In this document: piece after piece, positions 34,810-47,380 of the stretch
Position numbering within the stretch: the stretch's first letter is position 1
Layout of the letters: every line of letters begins with the position of its first letter
Assembly: GCA_029891345.1 (NCBI GenBank)
Contig: CM056997.1
Span: 220,472,172 to 220,536,171 of the forward strand
Length of the DNA stretch: 64,000 nucleotides
Direction: 5' to 3'
Origin: Dryococelus australis
Taxonomy: Eukaryota; Arthropoda; Insecta; Phasmatodea; Phasmatidae
Position numbers and translations under genes: made by a program
Notes under the pieces: generated by a model
What the model was told of the DNA's origin: nothing
Database searches by the model: none
Seen by the model: only the letters and a program-made list of their open reading frames with translations

Positions 34810-37490
34810 GATACACAACGTTAGCCCTAAAGTCGTTAGCCCTAAACGTTAGGATACTTGTTCAAAGATGTTTGCGATTTGGTAATTTTGTATTTTAGTA
34901 AATTTCGTTACATACTAAAAACTAAATACTAAAATACCAAAAACCCCATTATTTTGGTCGACTAATTCTGGTCACGTGACATTTTAATAAACTAGAAGTG
35001 TAATTTCGAACACTGCCTCATTTCTTACCGTCTCAATATTACGTGTTTTTCCTCCCCCAAAATATTCAACTTCCCCGATACGATGCTCCGCTCGCCTGGG
35101 TAGACGAGCTTCACCTGTGCTGCCGGCAATCAAACTATCGACGCATCATGGAAACTTTCCAACATCGGAACATGCGAATCTACACTTAAACGACTTTGGA
35201 TGTGTTTAAAAATTACGTGTGACGAACAACAAGACATACCTTTAGTTCCTGTGAGCCGTGGACGTTCTGCGGTGTCTCTTACTTCGGTAAGATATGTAGT
35301 CCGTCGCGGTATCCTGCAGCAGTTCCGCCCGCCCACGACACGAGTTCCATCACGACTGAGGCTATGCCAGTCGGTGTTTCCCGGCGCTGCCGCTTGGGGC
35401 GCTGCGTGCATGGCGATTGGGACACGTGGCGTTTGGACTATTACATCAGTTCCGACGGAAGCGGTATTTCCCCGGAAAGTTTGAATGTTGTGGAACATTG
35501 CCGACTGTTCGTCGAGTTCTCACTGGCTGTAAAAGTTCGATACCCCTCTAGAGACTAATTGTAATTTTTCTCTATATATGTCCCGGGGGTGGCTCATTCT
35601 GGGAGAAGAGCAGTCCGGGGTTTCTTCAAAAGTTAAGTACTATACATGATGTTTGATATAATTTTAGATTACCCATCATGGCTGCCAGAAAGGACGTACT
35701 TTTTTTCCACTAAAATAGCCAGTAGGTGCCATGTTTGGGCAAAATAACTTGAGAAATTGTCTGAATCTTTAATCCGGCAAAATAATTATCCAAAAATTTA
35801 ATGTTAAATTTGGTTTGCCGAGCTATAACCCAAATTTTTAAAATTTACTTCCTTTTAAACGTAATTAAGCATTTTGTAGCTGATACTCAAAGTGTTGAGA
35901 ACAGTTTAAGTAGTTTTAATAATGTAAAATACTAGTCATTTTTGATTACTGGGAAAGATTATAAAATGGCTAAATGTTTTCTGAGAGTATAGCAATGGTG
36001 TTAACTGTAACTGTAATTTTGCAAAATTTTAAGGAAAACAGTACCTGATTGTTGGCTTGCAGTCATGAATAGTAAGATAACATATGAGCGAGATAAAAAT
36101 AAATATGGTTTTTAAAAATCGCTTAGCCAGTTGGAGGACAGCAATTTTTTTTATCTAAATGAACAAACATTTCCTGAATATAAGTGCAAACGTTTTGTCT
36201 ATTGCCAATATTTGAGAAAACATTAAATAATAGCAATGTACATCAAAGTTCTGCAGGAGAATCATAAGGCTTTTAAAATGAGAATATGTCCATATTGTGA
36301 TATAAAATTCTCTGTGCTTTTTAAAATATGAACAGTGAAGCTCTATAATTTTGATGACGCTCATATTTTTGAATCAATATAATTTTAGCCTTAGACTTTT
36401 TAAGAAGGAAAAGAGGAGATCATTGTTAATCAAGTATTTATCAAATATTTAAAGTTTTATTGTAGAATTTTGGAGTTCATGTATTGGGCAATATATATTT
36501 ATTGAAAATATGAAAGCAAATAGTTTGCAGAATAATATATGTGTTTTTCTGGTATGGTAGAATTTTGCCTGTTGTCAGCTTTTACTCTCTCTTTAAGGGT
36601 TTGAAGTTTTTTCTGCTGTTTGTTAGTGAAGTCTGGGCTGGTTTTATAAGCACATTTGCCACGTCCTTAGGGCAAGGGCGTCGCACAACTTTCAAATTTT
36701 AATTGACAAAGATATTTCGCATGCGATGAAAAGTAGTGCTTCTTTGCTTTTTTTTAATTATTAATATAGCTGCTCCAGAAGCTGACGTACATTCAGTTAT
36801 CTTGGTTTTCATTATCCTTCTATCATGTGTATTTTGCCAATTTACAAGCTTTTATCTAACTTCACTTGTATGTATGTGGGTGCGTTTAAGTCAAATCTTG
36901 CAAATCGATTCTAAACATCTTCCCGTTAAGGTACCACTGATCTGATATGATGGCGGAGGCGGAAGTCACAAGTTTTCACGTAACTACACGTGTATGTATG
37001 TTTAACCACTTCCCATGATCCAATTGAGCTTGCTGCAGCAATGTTGCCAGACCTCGCTGTCTTTGACTGTCGCCTTGTGTGGGTGGCACAAGCCTGCCTC
37101 GATCAGGCAGTGTGACTTGGTAAGTTCGATCAGCTGTGCTCGCGCGCACGTGCACACAGAGTCGAGTTGCGTCGTTATCTAGTACATTAATGCAGGTTTT
37201 TCATATTATGTAACTAATGCATTTTGCATAAATGCTTTAGGCCTAGTATGTTTGCGAAAGTTTATGGGAAACTTCGATGTCTCTTGGAAATGCTGATTTA
37301 AATTAATTTCTCTCCCCACAATTTAAACGTATCGAATTTGGCCTAGAAGGAACTGTCTCGATGAGATTTGGTTGTAGATGGTGACCAAGGGCTTTAGGAA
37401 TCATGTAGCAATGCACATTAACATACATAAAACTCGTCACGAGATGTGCACTGCTACATAATATAATTACAAAAAAAATGGGTGAAACTA
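34810..37490. other. Intergenic DNA with a GC-richer patch at 35.05-35.57 kb
   Basis: A small hairpin (gtattttagta at about 34889, tactaaaatac at about 34927) lies at the left. 35130-35560 is GC-richer and open on both strands (122 codons minus, 94 plus). It has no recognised motif, and both strands being open argues against trusting either. The rest is AT-rich, with a brief GC-rich stretch at 37020-37160. Confidence 0.35.
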
Positions 37491-37499
37491 AATAGTGAA

Positions 37500-38029
37500 A
37501 AATAAAACAACTGTAAAAAAACTTTTAAAAACAAGCTTTTATTTATAACTGTACTAAAAAGAGAAAAAAAATGTATAGTAGTTACACAATTTGTAGAACT
37601 TGTTATGATGTGATCGAATAACCGTAATAAACTTTACTACCAAATTAATACATCTATTTTTATCAATTTATATTTAGAATATAAGAGTTTGGCAGAACAT
37701 AGAACGTATACCTCACGTGGATAAGCGTAGTAAGAACATATCTTGCGTAAGGCTCTTACTATTTACAATGTAGAACGTATACCTTAGTTGCTTAAGCGTA
37801 GTTAGTACATATCTTGCGTAAGCCTTTTGACTATTTGCACCAAGCTTATATATACTAAATATAGATTTATACAAACACATTAATTTGTAGTAAAGTTTAT
37901 TACGGCTATTGGACCATATCTTACAAGTTCTACAAATTGTGTAGTACTATAAATATTTTTCTCTTTTTAGTGCATTTACAAATAAAATAAAATAACTGTA
38001 AAACGACTTTTTAAACCAAGCTTTTATGT
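37500..38029. repeat. Composite inverted and direct repeat (fold-back element)
   Basis: Arms at 37546-37683 and 37852-37982 are inverted copies of each other (for example actaaaaagagaaaaa, cacaatttgtagaacttg and ccgtaataaactttac). The loop holds two direct copies of a 71-bp unit beginning agaacgtatacc (37701 and 37772). Outside the arms, a 43-bp stretch containing aactgtaaaa and aagcttttat is repeated directly at 37501-37545 and 37985-38029. No coding content is seen. It resembles a fold-back or MITE-like element. Confidence 0.75.
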
Positions 38030-38119
38030 TTGGTAACTTTTACATACGCCGTCTTTACTGGGCCCGTTTTTGAGTGGTCCAGTCCGTAAAACATACAATA
38101 CAATAAATATATATATATA

Positions 38120-38572
38120 CACGTATTCCAGAAAACACAACCTGTCGGCAAATATATATACACGTATCCCAGCAAACACAACCTGTCGGCAAATATATAT
38201 ACACGTATCCCAGCAAACACAACCTGTCGGCAAATATATATACACGTATCCCAGCAAACACAACCTGTCGGCAAATATATATACACGTATCCCAGCAAAC
38301 ACAACCTGTCGGCAAATATATATACACGTATCCCAGAAAACACAACCTGTCGGCAAATATATATACACGTATCCCAGCAAACACAACCTGTCGGCAAATA
38401 TATATACACGTATCCCAGCAAACACAACCTGTCGGCAAATATATATACATGTATCCCAGCAAACACAACCTGTCAGCAAATATACATACACGTATCCCAG
38501 CAAACACAATCTGTCAGCAAATATATATATATATATATACACGTATCCCAGCAAACACAACCTGTCAGCAAA
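38120..38572. repeat. 41-bp minisatellite, about 11 copies
   Basis: The unit cacgtatcccagcaaacaca + acctgtcggcaaatatatata repeats with a 41-bp period from 38120. Late copies carry catgtatcc, cagcaa for cggcaa, and an expanded AT run near 38520-38540. As 41 is not a multiple of three, all frames cycle through the same peptides on both strands. The long frames here (150-204 codons) are artefacts. Confidence 0.95.
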
Positions 38573-38599
38573 TTGTTGGCTCGATATCTGTACTGTCTG

Positions 38600-39250
38600 C
38601 AACTGTCGTTTAAATGCCAGAAGACAGCCATCTGACAATGGCGTGATGTCTTTTTTGAGACAGATTGCTAGTCGTTAAAATAAAGATAAAGGCTGGATGT
38701 ATTATTTAGGATAACAGATGGATATCACCGAAAATATGTCGGGATGATATCGCAGAGCAAACATGCGGCAATCCTCTTTAAAATGTTTCTGGGCCAAGTC
38801 CCATAGAGCATCTTTCTCTTTTTGGTAAGCTAACCATTATCTTATTTATCCCGGCCCAGTAACGTTTTCGAGACAAGGCTCTTTATCACAATAAAGATAT
38901 AAATATGATGTATTTTTGCCGACAAACTTTTGGAAAGTGTTTTGAAAAGCAAGATGTTAGCTTGCTGTTAATGGCATGATGTCTTTTTTTAGACCGTATG
39001 TTTACCATTAGTATGTTTTTTTTCGCGATTATATGTGTGTCATGTGGTGTCCCATGGCTTTTGTTTATTTTGAAATATTTTTCATTTTTATAACCATCCG
39101 ACATATATATTAAAAACTAACAAAAATATTTTGCTTGCAAGCCTATGAATAAATAGTCTTTAAATAATACGTGTTTAAATTATTTGTTATATTTCGATGG
39201 TATTCATACATTCCTTTATAATAATTTGTGTCATGATACATTTGAAATTA
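38600..39250. other. AT-rich DNA with a small duplication
   Basis: aatggcgtgatgtctttttt (38638) and aatggcatgatgtctttttt (38970) with similar flanks point to an old local duplication. No gene seen. Confidence 0.4.
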
Positions 39251-39274
39251 CTGGAGAGTAGCAGCAACTTACTC

Positions 39275-39350
39275 CGTGGTGTGTAGGATAGCATACTGGA
39301 CTGTCAACTCAATGGTCTAAGTTTCGAATCCTTCGCTCGGCAAGCTAAAG
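39275..39350 (+). mobile_element. Possible degraded tRNA-derived SINE head
   Basis: A weak A box (tagcatactgga, 39289-39300) and a B box (gtttcgaatcc, 39321-39331) are spaced 32 bp apart in a tRNA-like setting (ctcaatggtctaagtttcga). The stems are poorly conserved. It may belong to the same class as the SINE at 4.8 kb, but chance is possible. Confidence 0.35.
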
Positions 39351-39481
39351 AATTTCATATCAAATAAAGTGTTGAGAAAGAAATGGATATACGTAAAGAA
39401 GAAATAACAATTACTAACATTTTAAATCGAAAAGTTAAGGTTTTTGCAATAGTTACACTGCTTATTTCTGGACATCATGCC

Positions 39482-39912
39482 TCTGCAGGCCTGGCATCGT
39501 AACGACATCCAGCCGTCGCAGGCCCGACATTGTAACGTCCAGCCGTCGCAGGCCCGGTATCGTAACGACTTCCAGCCGTCGCAGGCCCGGCATCGTAACG
39601 ACATCCAGCCGTCGCAGGCCCGACATTGTAACGTCCAGCTGTCGAAGGCCCGACATCGTAACGACATCCAGCTGTCGCAGGCCCGACATTGTAACGTCCA
39701 GCCGTCGCAGGTCCGGCATCGTAACGACTTCCAGCTGTCGCAGGCCCGACATTGTAACGTCCAGCCGTCGCAGGTCCGGCATCGTAACGACTTCCAGCCG
39801 TCGCAGGTCCGGCATCGTAACGACATCCAGCCCTCGCAGGCCCGACATTGTAACGTCCAGCCGTCGCAGGCCCGGCATCGTAACGACTTCCAGCTGTCGC
39901 AGGCCCGATAGT
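39482..39912. repeat. 30/33-bp GC-rich minisatellite, 13 copies plus a partial
   Basis: Two unit types alternate: a 33-bp unit with catcgtaacgac[a/t]tccagc and a 30-bp unit with cattgtaacgtccagc, both headed gtcgcaggcccg. The order is long, short, long, long, short, long, short, long, short, long, long, short, long. Both lengths are multiples of three, so several frames remain open on both strands, but none is likely to be coding. The flank to about 40045 is also GC-rich with related words such as catcgggcc. Confidence 0.95.
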
Positions 39913-40059
39913 GTCGGCCAACAGTTAGCCGCCTGTCCATATTGCATCGGGCCGATTCCGGAATATGACATCGGGCCAGTATCGGCTGGCCGGAGTTTGT
40001 CGACTAGCTTTTACCGGCCCGCATCTGGCCCGTATTTTCCGTGTTTGCTGGGATATGTA

Positions 40060-43000
40060 TTCGGGTAAATAATTGATAGAAACTATTAACACTAACTGTG
40101 TAACCAAAAACATGGCTGCACTTGTGACATCGTAACTATACACATTTCTCTAACCAAAATTTTGATAACAAAATGCCGTAGCACGGCAGTGGCTTAAGCA
40201 ACAAAGCAACGAATGCTTAATTTTTTTAAAAAGTTTTAAAGTCTGTGGTGGCTGAACTGCTTCTCGAAAACTATTGAAATTAAGGAAAAATATTATGATA
40301 AGTTACTATTTATAAATAAGAATTTATTAGCAATGCTTTACAATTCCCGTTATTATCTAGTAATTTATTTCGACGAAATAAATTTCTAAGTAGTACAACA
40401 CATAGCCCTGGTTTGCAGAAATTAACTCTGATTTGATGTAAAGGAATTTAAGTCCAGTTTCAGTAAAGGCATGCAAATTAATTTTCAGGTCAAATATTGG
40501 TATCTATGTGTTGAAAGCAAAACATACTAAGCAAATTTTAAATAATTTTCCAGTAATTTGTATTGAAGTGTTTTTTTTAACTGTTTATTGTAAATATAAT
40601 ATATATAACATCAGATTTTAAATATATTTTGTGATTTTAGAGGTATGTACGTAAATCACATAAAAGCCTGGCATATTCAAATAGCCCATACGTTTACGAT
40701 AAATCTGTAAAAATTATGTAAATCGGGGTAGTTACACAATATACATAACATATGCAAAACAATAGTGTGTATGTGTAGATGCAAAGTCAATGAATGTGAC
40801 TAATTAAAATATTTGTTCACCTTGGTAGTAAGTGGGAAAAATGTTGTGATGCCCTTTATGAGATTCTTACCTTATATTAAGAGTAAGACCATAATCATTC
40901 ATTAGCTTTCACTTACAAAAATAAAACAAAACAATAGGTAGCATACCAGTATACATACCTTGTAGTAATTTATATTCAACCAAGCGTGTTTCACCAATCC
41001 CAGAGTTTTATTAGTTCGGTCTGTGGGTTGGCTGGTAGGAACACAACTTACCAGATAATTACCATACGTCAGGATAGAATTCTGCTATGTACACACTGTG
41101 TGCACACCAACACCTCAGGAACACTTGGTACTCAATTAAAAGTAAATATAAAATACTTAATGAACATATGATTACATACGGACAGACAACAGAAAAAAAT
41201 ATAGTTAACCACGTCATTAAATAATTTTTAAAGACCTGATTAATTGAAAAATATTCCCTAAATTTTCTTATTTTTGTTTCCTTGTTTATCTGGACTACTG
41301 CTAAGGAAAATCCTCGGGCAATTAGTAAAGATCTAATGAAAAACACATAACATTCCTAACTGATGTGGGAGTGGCCGTATCTACCTTCATAAAAATCCCT
41401 ATGCCTTGCAAGAAGTAGGCTTAAGTTCACTCTTATAAAATCACTTACAGTTAATGTTGCCCTCGGAAGGAAAATATTAATAATATGTTTATTCAAATAA
41501 AACAATTACTCTGTTCTTCAGTGTGCCTTGCTCAGGAGAGTACATTATTTTGTCAAGCTATTAGTGGGTAAAGTGTTAAAGCTTGTTAATTATTACGCTA
41601 AAAATCGACATGGCGTCGCCAATAGGGTAGAAACCTTCTAGAAGAAATTAAGATGGACGCTGCGTACAACACATAACAGTGGTGCAATGATGACTTATGA
41701 CTGACGTTTTGCAGCTCTTGATGCTCCTTCCGACGTCAGACGACTTTAATGTAGCAAACCAACTACGTCGTTAGGTCCCGCAGGTGCATTGTTACTTATT
41801 AAGGGTCCTGTCATCGTGGAGAAAATTCGTCTCTAACACTGATGCGGTCTAGCCTCTAACTCCTTTATTCTATCCTAGCAAACTCTCTATTTGCTGAGAA
41901 ACACTTAAACACAAAAAGTAATGAAGGAAATTAAGACACCCTAAATAATCTAATGTAATAACCCTATTCGGCACCCACCCTCAGGTGCGAGTCCTACCCT
42001 ATACATCTAGCTTTTGCGGAAGTCAGTTGAAGAGAGAGCTAAGCTCTGTTGGCTGGAGATAGCTTAAAAGGGACCTAAGGTTTCAGCCAATGGGAAGCCA
42101 GGAATAGAACCTGGAACCGATGGGAAGACAGAAATATCTAACCACCCCTATGTACCAATTCCCACGTCCTAACTGCTTAAAAAATCATAGAACACTAGTT
42201 CTCGAAACATATACATCCAAAAATTAATAATATGAAAGATTCACAATATATGATACCATAAAAATAAATTAAATTACTTACACACAAAAATAAAAATGAA
42301 GTCTAGCTAATTGCTATCCTTAAACATAATTAAATTGCCAGGATACATCTGAGAGAAAATATCGTAACATCATAAAAATAAAATTTAACAGAAAAAATGA
42401 GAAAAATGATTCAATTAATTACAGATGCAAATTACATAGGAAATATCATAGGTGACATGTGTGGAAAGAAATATTTACATAGTGAAAATCATAACATGTT
42501 GCATGGAAATTACACATATTGACATTAAGTATATACATTAGTTGTATAAAACAGTGTACATTTTGAGTGTGTTACATTACTTCTGTTCGTTTAAATTAGG
42601 TTTATGTTTTCCAAACACACGACGTGAGATATTTATACTGTAAGATATATATATATTTTTTCATCTCTATTGTGTTTCAGAATTCATGTGTTACATTAAG
42701 AAGGCCAGATAAGGGGAGATGAGGACAAAGGGATAAGCTGATGTCAGGAACCACGGTATGAAACAGTTCCTATTCTCATCCTACCCCCCCCCCCCCAATA
42801 ATTAAGAGCTATATCTGGGTAGTTATTATCGTGGTGGTGTGAACATGGACGTGAAAGGACTTTGGAGTGATAAGTCCTCATAGAATGTGTTGTTTGAATG
42901 GTTCATGCAATGGAGTAATTGATTGTTTGAAAAATTATGGACATATTGCATTGCAAACACTTCGTTGTAGTCTCAGAAAACCTAGTAGGTAATATAAATG

Positions 43001-44140
43001 TAACTTAGATTACAAGTAACTTAGATTACAAGTAACTTAGATTAGATAACATAAATAGTTTAAATAGCAATAAACGAGCCTGAGTTAGATGATGTCGACA
43101 AACATGTTACACACACATAATTCCAAGAAGGAATCAAAAAAATTTCTCCTCTGAATCAGTTCGAAACAACAACACATTACAGAGTTAATTTCAACTTTAA
43201 AACTAACGAAGGGTGACAACTTTATGTCGACTACTCCGAGGTTCCATAAAACACATTAGGATAACTGGGAATAGAGCGCAGGAAGCCCTGGTCAGGCAGA
43301 TGTCTCTCACTCGTCTCGCAGGATACAATCGTAGGTAACAAAACAGTACAAGAAAAATGTCGAAATCAGAACAGCGTGGATGAAGAAAACCAGCAGTGAG
43401 TACAGACCCAGAATGCTGTCCGCAACTCAACTTGGCATTGCGTGCGAGTCACATGTACACAGTAAATTTTCTTGTTTTAACAGCACACCTACCTGTCCAA
43501 CTGATGGTTTTAAGTCTCGCCCCCTAATGTACGAAGAAAGGGACTATAGAAAAACATCCACAATCTAAAAGTAATATGGAACTTCCAAAAGGAAACGATG
43601 CATTGGCTTAGAATTAACCATTGCGAACAAAGAGAAGGTCATTCCTCGATAAATATAAGGAGGTCCTATATGTACAATATTGTACGATGTTGGGGTAAAG
43701 CAACCGGAGTATCTCATTTGCTTAAATAAAAAGGGAGTACGAGAAAGTGCTAAACCATATGCTGTGGCCGATCTTCGGCGATGGCGAAGGCATCAACATA
43801 TGTCAATGCTTGCGGTACGAACTAAAAGAAATATCGAAGATATTAAATTCATTCATGTGATCTGTTTTCTAGCTTGTTTCCAGCTTCTGGAAAACAGAGA
43901 CTACAGGATGGATGTAATCATTTTTTTACAATGGCGCTACAAAGGCAATAGAGAATCCTAAAAAGTATTAGTGAATAATCATGTGTGCTTTTTTCTTATG
44001 CAAAAAAATTTCAAAAAATCCCATCATTGAATTTGTTACGAAACAATGACTGAACTACGTTTCCATAAAAGAGAATATCGATAATAAACCAGATATTAAC
44101 TTCATTCCCTCATTGCTATTGAAAAATATGTGCTTCATAT
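40060..44140. other. Long AT-rich stretch, no gene seen
   Basis: About 4 kb without a supported gene. Small items: a 16-bp tandem repeat (taacttagattacaag, about 43010-43058, nearly three copies), a C run at about 42786-42799, and a moderately GC-richer interval at 41600-42170. Frames of 60-95 codons near 41059-41346, 43203-43568 and 43680-43961 have no recognisable motif. Confidence 0.4.
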
Positions 44141-44667
44141 TGTTACGTGCTCGCAATGTTGTTATATGATAGCGACGGCAGAGGCGGGACAATGAAGCGT
44201 TTCGAATTACAAGCACGGCATAGACCTTGGTTGTATTGTTTTGTGCGTTTATCTGAAGGATGCTCTGGATTACTGACCTCGTTCTCTCAGCGTGACTCGG
44301 GGTGCGAGTATCAAGTAGTGAAGGACGTGGCTGGCAGGCTGGACTGTTGGACTAGATGCGTGAGTGAAAGACAATATTAATGATGGCAACAGATAGTCTG
44401 AACACATGCTAATAATGAGTATGAGTTAATTGACTGTAACCAACAGAGACGATTAAGAAGGACGTTAATTAGAGTTGAAATAGACATTAAATATTGGGCT
44501 CACTGTTAAATAAAAAGAGTAATAGTGGCGGTAGATAGTTAAATGACGTAAATAATAGCGGAGTGAATAAATTAGAAACCAAATTTAGTTTCTTTTATTT
44601 ATTTTTTATTAAGACCTCCATCCCTCACGAGCTCAGATACGCCCCTCAGGCGTCCTCGCATGTAATA
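44141..44667 (+). repeat. 5' LTR of the gypsy element
   Basis: Begins tgttacgtgctcgc and ends gcatgtaata, the decayed form of the TG...CA-bounded ends that pair with each other. The boundary on the right is fixed by the primer-binding site. Compared with the 3' LTR start at 48984 it has lost about 35 bp after gctcgc. Confidence 0.75.
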
Positions 44668-44686
44668 CTGGTGTCAAAAGTGGGAT
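44668..44686 (+). other. Primer-binding site
   Basis: ctggtgtcaaaagtgggat directly follows the LTR. The tggtgtcaraagtggga pattern is the usual start of the internal region in many Ty3/gypsy elements. It would pair with the 3' end of a host tRNA to prime minus-strand DNA synthesis. Confidence 0.7.
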
Positions 44687-44842
44687 GGAGGCATTTATCA
44701 ATCAATCAATATGTTGTATATAAAGATAGACAACAGGCAAGTAGTTAGTGATTTTAAAACAAAATGATTAACTGTAACTGTTGTGTGTGAAAATAATAAA
44801 CACTGATTTGTACAACTGACGCAGTGAATGTTAACAAGGAAA

Positions 44843-45690
44843 ATGTCTGCAGAACTGAAGCCTCTGTGAGCTTTAATTCAGGGATTAGGTAGCCAAGTGA
44901 GAGCAAGTGTTAATAGCCTTAATACCCAAATTAGTGGTGTGAACGGAGCTGTACATACTCAATTTAATAGTGTGAAAGATAGTGTACATGAAATTGTAAA
45001 TACCCAAATTAGTAGTGTGAACGAGACTGTAAATGACCAAACTAGTCCAGTAATAGTAAGTGTACAAGAGAATGTAAATAGTCGGACAACTAATGTAGAT
45101 AGGAAAATTGACACTGTAAATGAAATTGTGGACAGGAGATAGAAGGCATAAGTGAGTTGATCAACACGAGAATTGACTGTGTGAATAAGAAAATTGACAT
45201 CGTAAAGGAAAGAATGGCAGTGTAAATGAAATAGTGAACAGTGTGAACGACAGAGCAGACAGTATAAATGTAGTAGTGAACGCTGTAAACGACAGGATAG
45301 GCAGTTTCGAGAATGAAGTGAAACCGGAAATAAGTGCGATGAAGAAGTAATGGCAGGACTTTCCGCAGCAGTGAAATTCAACTTTCACAGCATCGCCAGC
45401 GGAGAAAAGAGAGGAAGCAGTACAAGTTGTCACGAGCACAGTGACCTTGGAGGATAGAAACAGCTCAGCAGCATTGGTGTCGCACAGTTGGCAATGGGGT
45501 AGAGGGTTTCAATTAAGCCCGCCCCTTACGATGGCCATACTTCATGGCGGTAGTACCAACATCAGTTTGAAATATTCGTTACCCTTAATGGCTGGACAAC
45601 CGAACAACGGGTTTACTATCTCGCTTCTGAGAGGCCCCCTATTGATAATACTACAATCTCTGACAGAGTGACATGACATTAGGTGTGGGC
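44843..45690 (+). pseudogene. gag: gag pseudogene of the gypsy element
   Basis: An ATG at 44843 starts a frame that meets TGA at 44867-44869, then continues into a coiled-coil-like segment (44897-45142) built of imperfect VNTQISSVNETV-type repeats rich in Val, Asn and Ser. The capsid-like part (45441-45671) contains LLRGPLLIILQSL, corresponding to the L-R-G-P-A-x-x-x-L motif of gypsy gags. Its first half lies in another frame (45500-45590). The product is broken by several stops and shifts. Confidence 0.7.
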
Positions 45691-46329
45691 AGTAACGCTG
45701 AATGAAGATGACGAAGACAGCATGAAGAAGACACTGAAGAAGTTGCAGACGGCTGTGAAGGACATCACTTCCAGGGTCCCTGCTACAGAGCTCGCATTTA
45801 GCACGATATTTACATAGCAGAAATAGAGGATGAATGCCTTTTGGGGCTTTATGTACTACGTAGGCTGGGGTGCTGAATCGATACTCAACTTGGTGTGCTA
45901 AGGGTAGGTAGTACAGAGTTGGTGGTGTCAACACAGCATGATTACAGGCAGATGTCAAGGAAAGTTTGTCAGATGTTTGGATCTAATTGAGCCAGCACAG
46001 AGGATTGGCATCCTAACAGGCAAAGTCGTAGCAAGGACTTCGCTCTGTTCTAATTCTGGCAGTTTTCCAGTTAGAATGATAGCTTTGTCCGATAGTGCCA
46101 TTCGTCTTGATTAGGGGATCGTGATAGGTGTTTGCAAGCAGGTCAGACAGGTACTTCCAAAAGTTCCAGAAAATTCTAGAGTAGAACAAATAGAATGTTC
46201 TCTACCAGAAGTATTGGATGAATTGCTAGCACGAACAAGATAAAATATTAACTGGTGACAGGAGAAGACTGTCTCTGAATTACTGTAGAGAAATAGGGAT
46301 GCCTTCTCGTGTGGACCAAATAACCTAGT

Positions 46330-47380
46330 AAGGAATAACGTGACTTGCCATCACATTGATACAGGAGATGCCAAGCCCATAAAGCAGCCACCAAGACGAC
46401 TGCCACTCACTTCGCATGAGGTGGTTGAGGGTATTCTGAAGTAAATTAAGGAGTTCGATGTGATACATCATCCATTGTACTTATTAAGAAGAAAGATGGC
46501 TCTCTGAGGTTTTGTGTAGATTATCACCAGCTTAATAATGTGACAAAGAAAGACTCTTATGTGCTTCCAAGGATAGCTGACACATTAAACAGTCTAACAG
46601 GTTCACAATGGTTTTCTACTTTGAGCATGAAGAGTGGGTACTGGCAGTGAGAGGTGACCCCAGAGGACCAAGATAAACCTGCATTTTTTGCCCATGGAAG
46701 AGGATCCTGGCAGTTCAAAGTTATGCCTTTCAGACTATGTAATGTCCCTGCCACCTTCGAATGACTGGTGGAAAAGGTATTGCCTTTAGATATTTGTCAG
46801 TTTTATCTAGATTACATTGTTGTAACAGGAAGGGCATTTGAAGGACACCTATCTTGTTTAGACTCTTTATCCCAGGAAGTGGCCACAGCCAACTTGATAC
46901 TGTTTCCTTAGAAGTACCACCTATTTCAAAATAAAATAAATTTCGTGGGACATGCAGTGATGGACCATGGGATTGCAACAGGCCCCGAGAAGACCGAAGC
47001 AATAAGAAATTGGCCGACACCAACTGACAAAACTGAAGTGCAGTGTTTTCTGGGACTATGTGTGTACTACCATCGATTTCCACCTGGGTTTGCCACGATT
47101 GCTGACTGAGGCGAAAAGGAGATTTCATTGTAACACTGAGTGTGAAGATGCTTTCAGTAACCTAAGGAAAATTCTGATGTCCCCTCCAGTCCTGGGTTTC
47201 CCGAAAAGTGAGGGTGTATTCATTTTGAACACTTTAGTTAGTGATGTAGGCATTGCAGCTGTACTATCTCAGGTTAAAGATGGGAAGGAAAGACTACTAG
47301 ACTACTTTAGTAAGGTATTGCATAAGCCTGAGAGATATTACTATGTTACATGCAGGGCGTCAAGGTGAAGGCAATCTCAC
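46330..47380 (+). pseudogene. Reverse transcriptase and RNase H remnant of the gypsy element
   Basis: Markers in order: HHIDTGDAKPIKQPPRRLP (46351-46407), the template-grip motif FCVDYHQLNN (46510-46539), PRIADTLNSLTGSQWFSTLS (46567-46626), and the active-site motif, which reads YLDY (46804-46815) instead of YLDD, so one catalytic Asp is lost. The connection and RNase H region is at 47060-47368 (EDAFSNLRKILMSPPVLGFP, then a V-S-D where RNase H has T-D-A-S). Stops and frameshifts are moderate. The protease region upstream (45.7-46.3 kb) could not be recognised. Confidence 0.85.

Noticed and set aside
35130-35558. 122-residue minus-strand and 94-residue plus-strand frames
   Set aside because: Mutually overlapping, no domain, and no splice context that favours one.
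38010-38680. Overlapping 150-204-residue frames on both strands
   Set aside because: They are rotations of a 41-bp tandem repeat read through all frames; no non-repeat coding sequence.
39422-39971. Overlapping 144-172-residue Cys- or Arg-rich frames
   Set aside because: Produced by a 30/33-bp minisatellite that is open in several frames on both strands.
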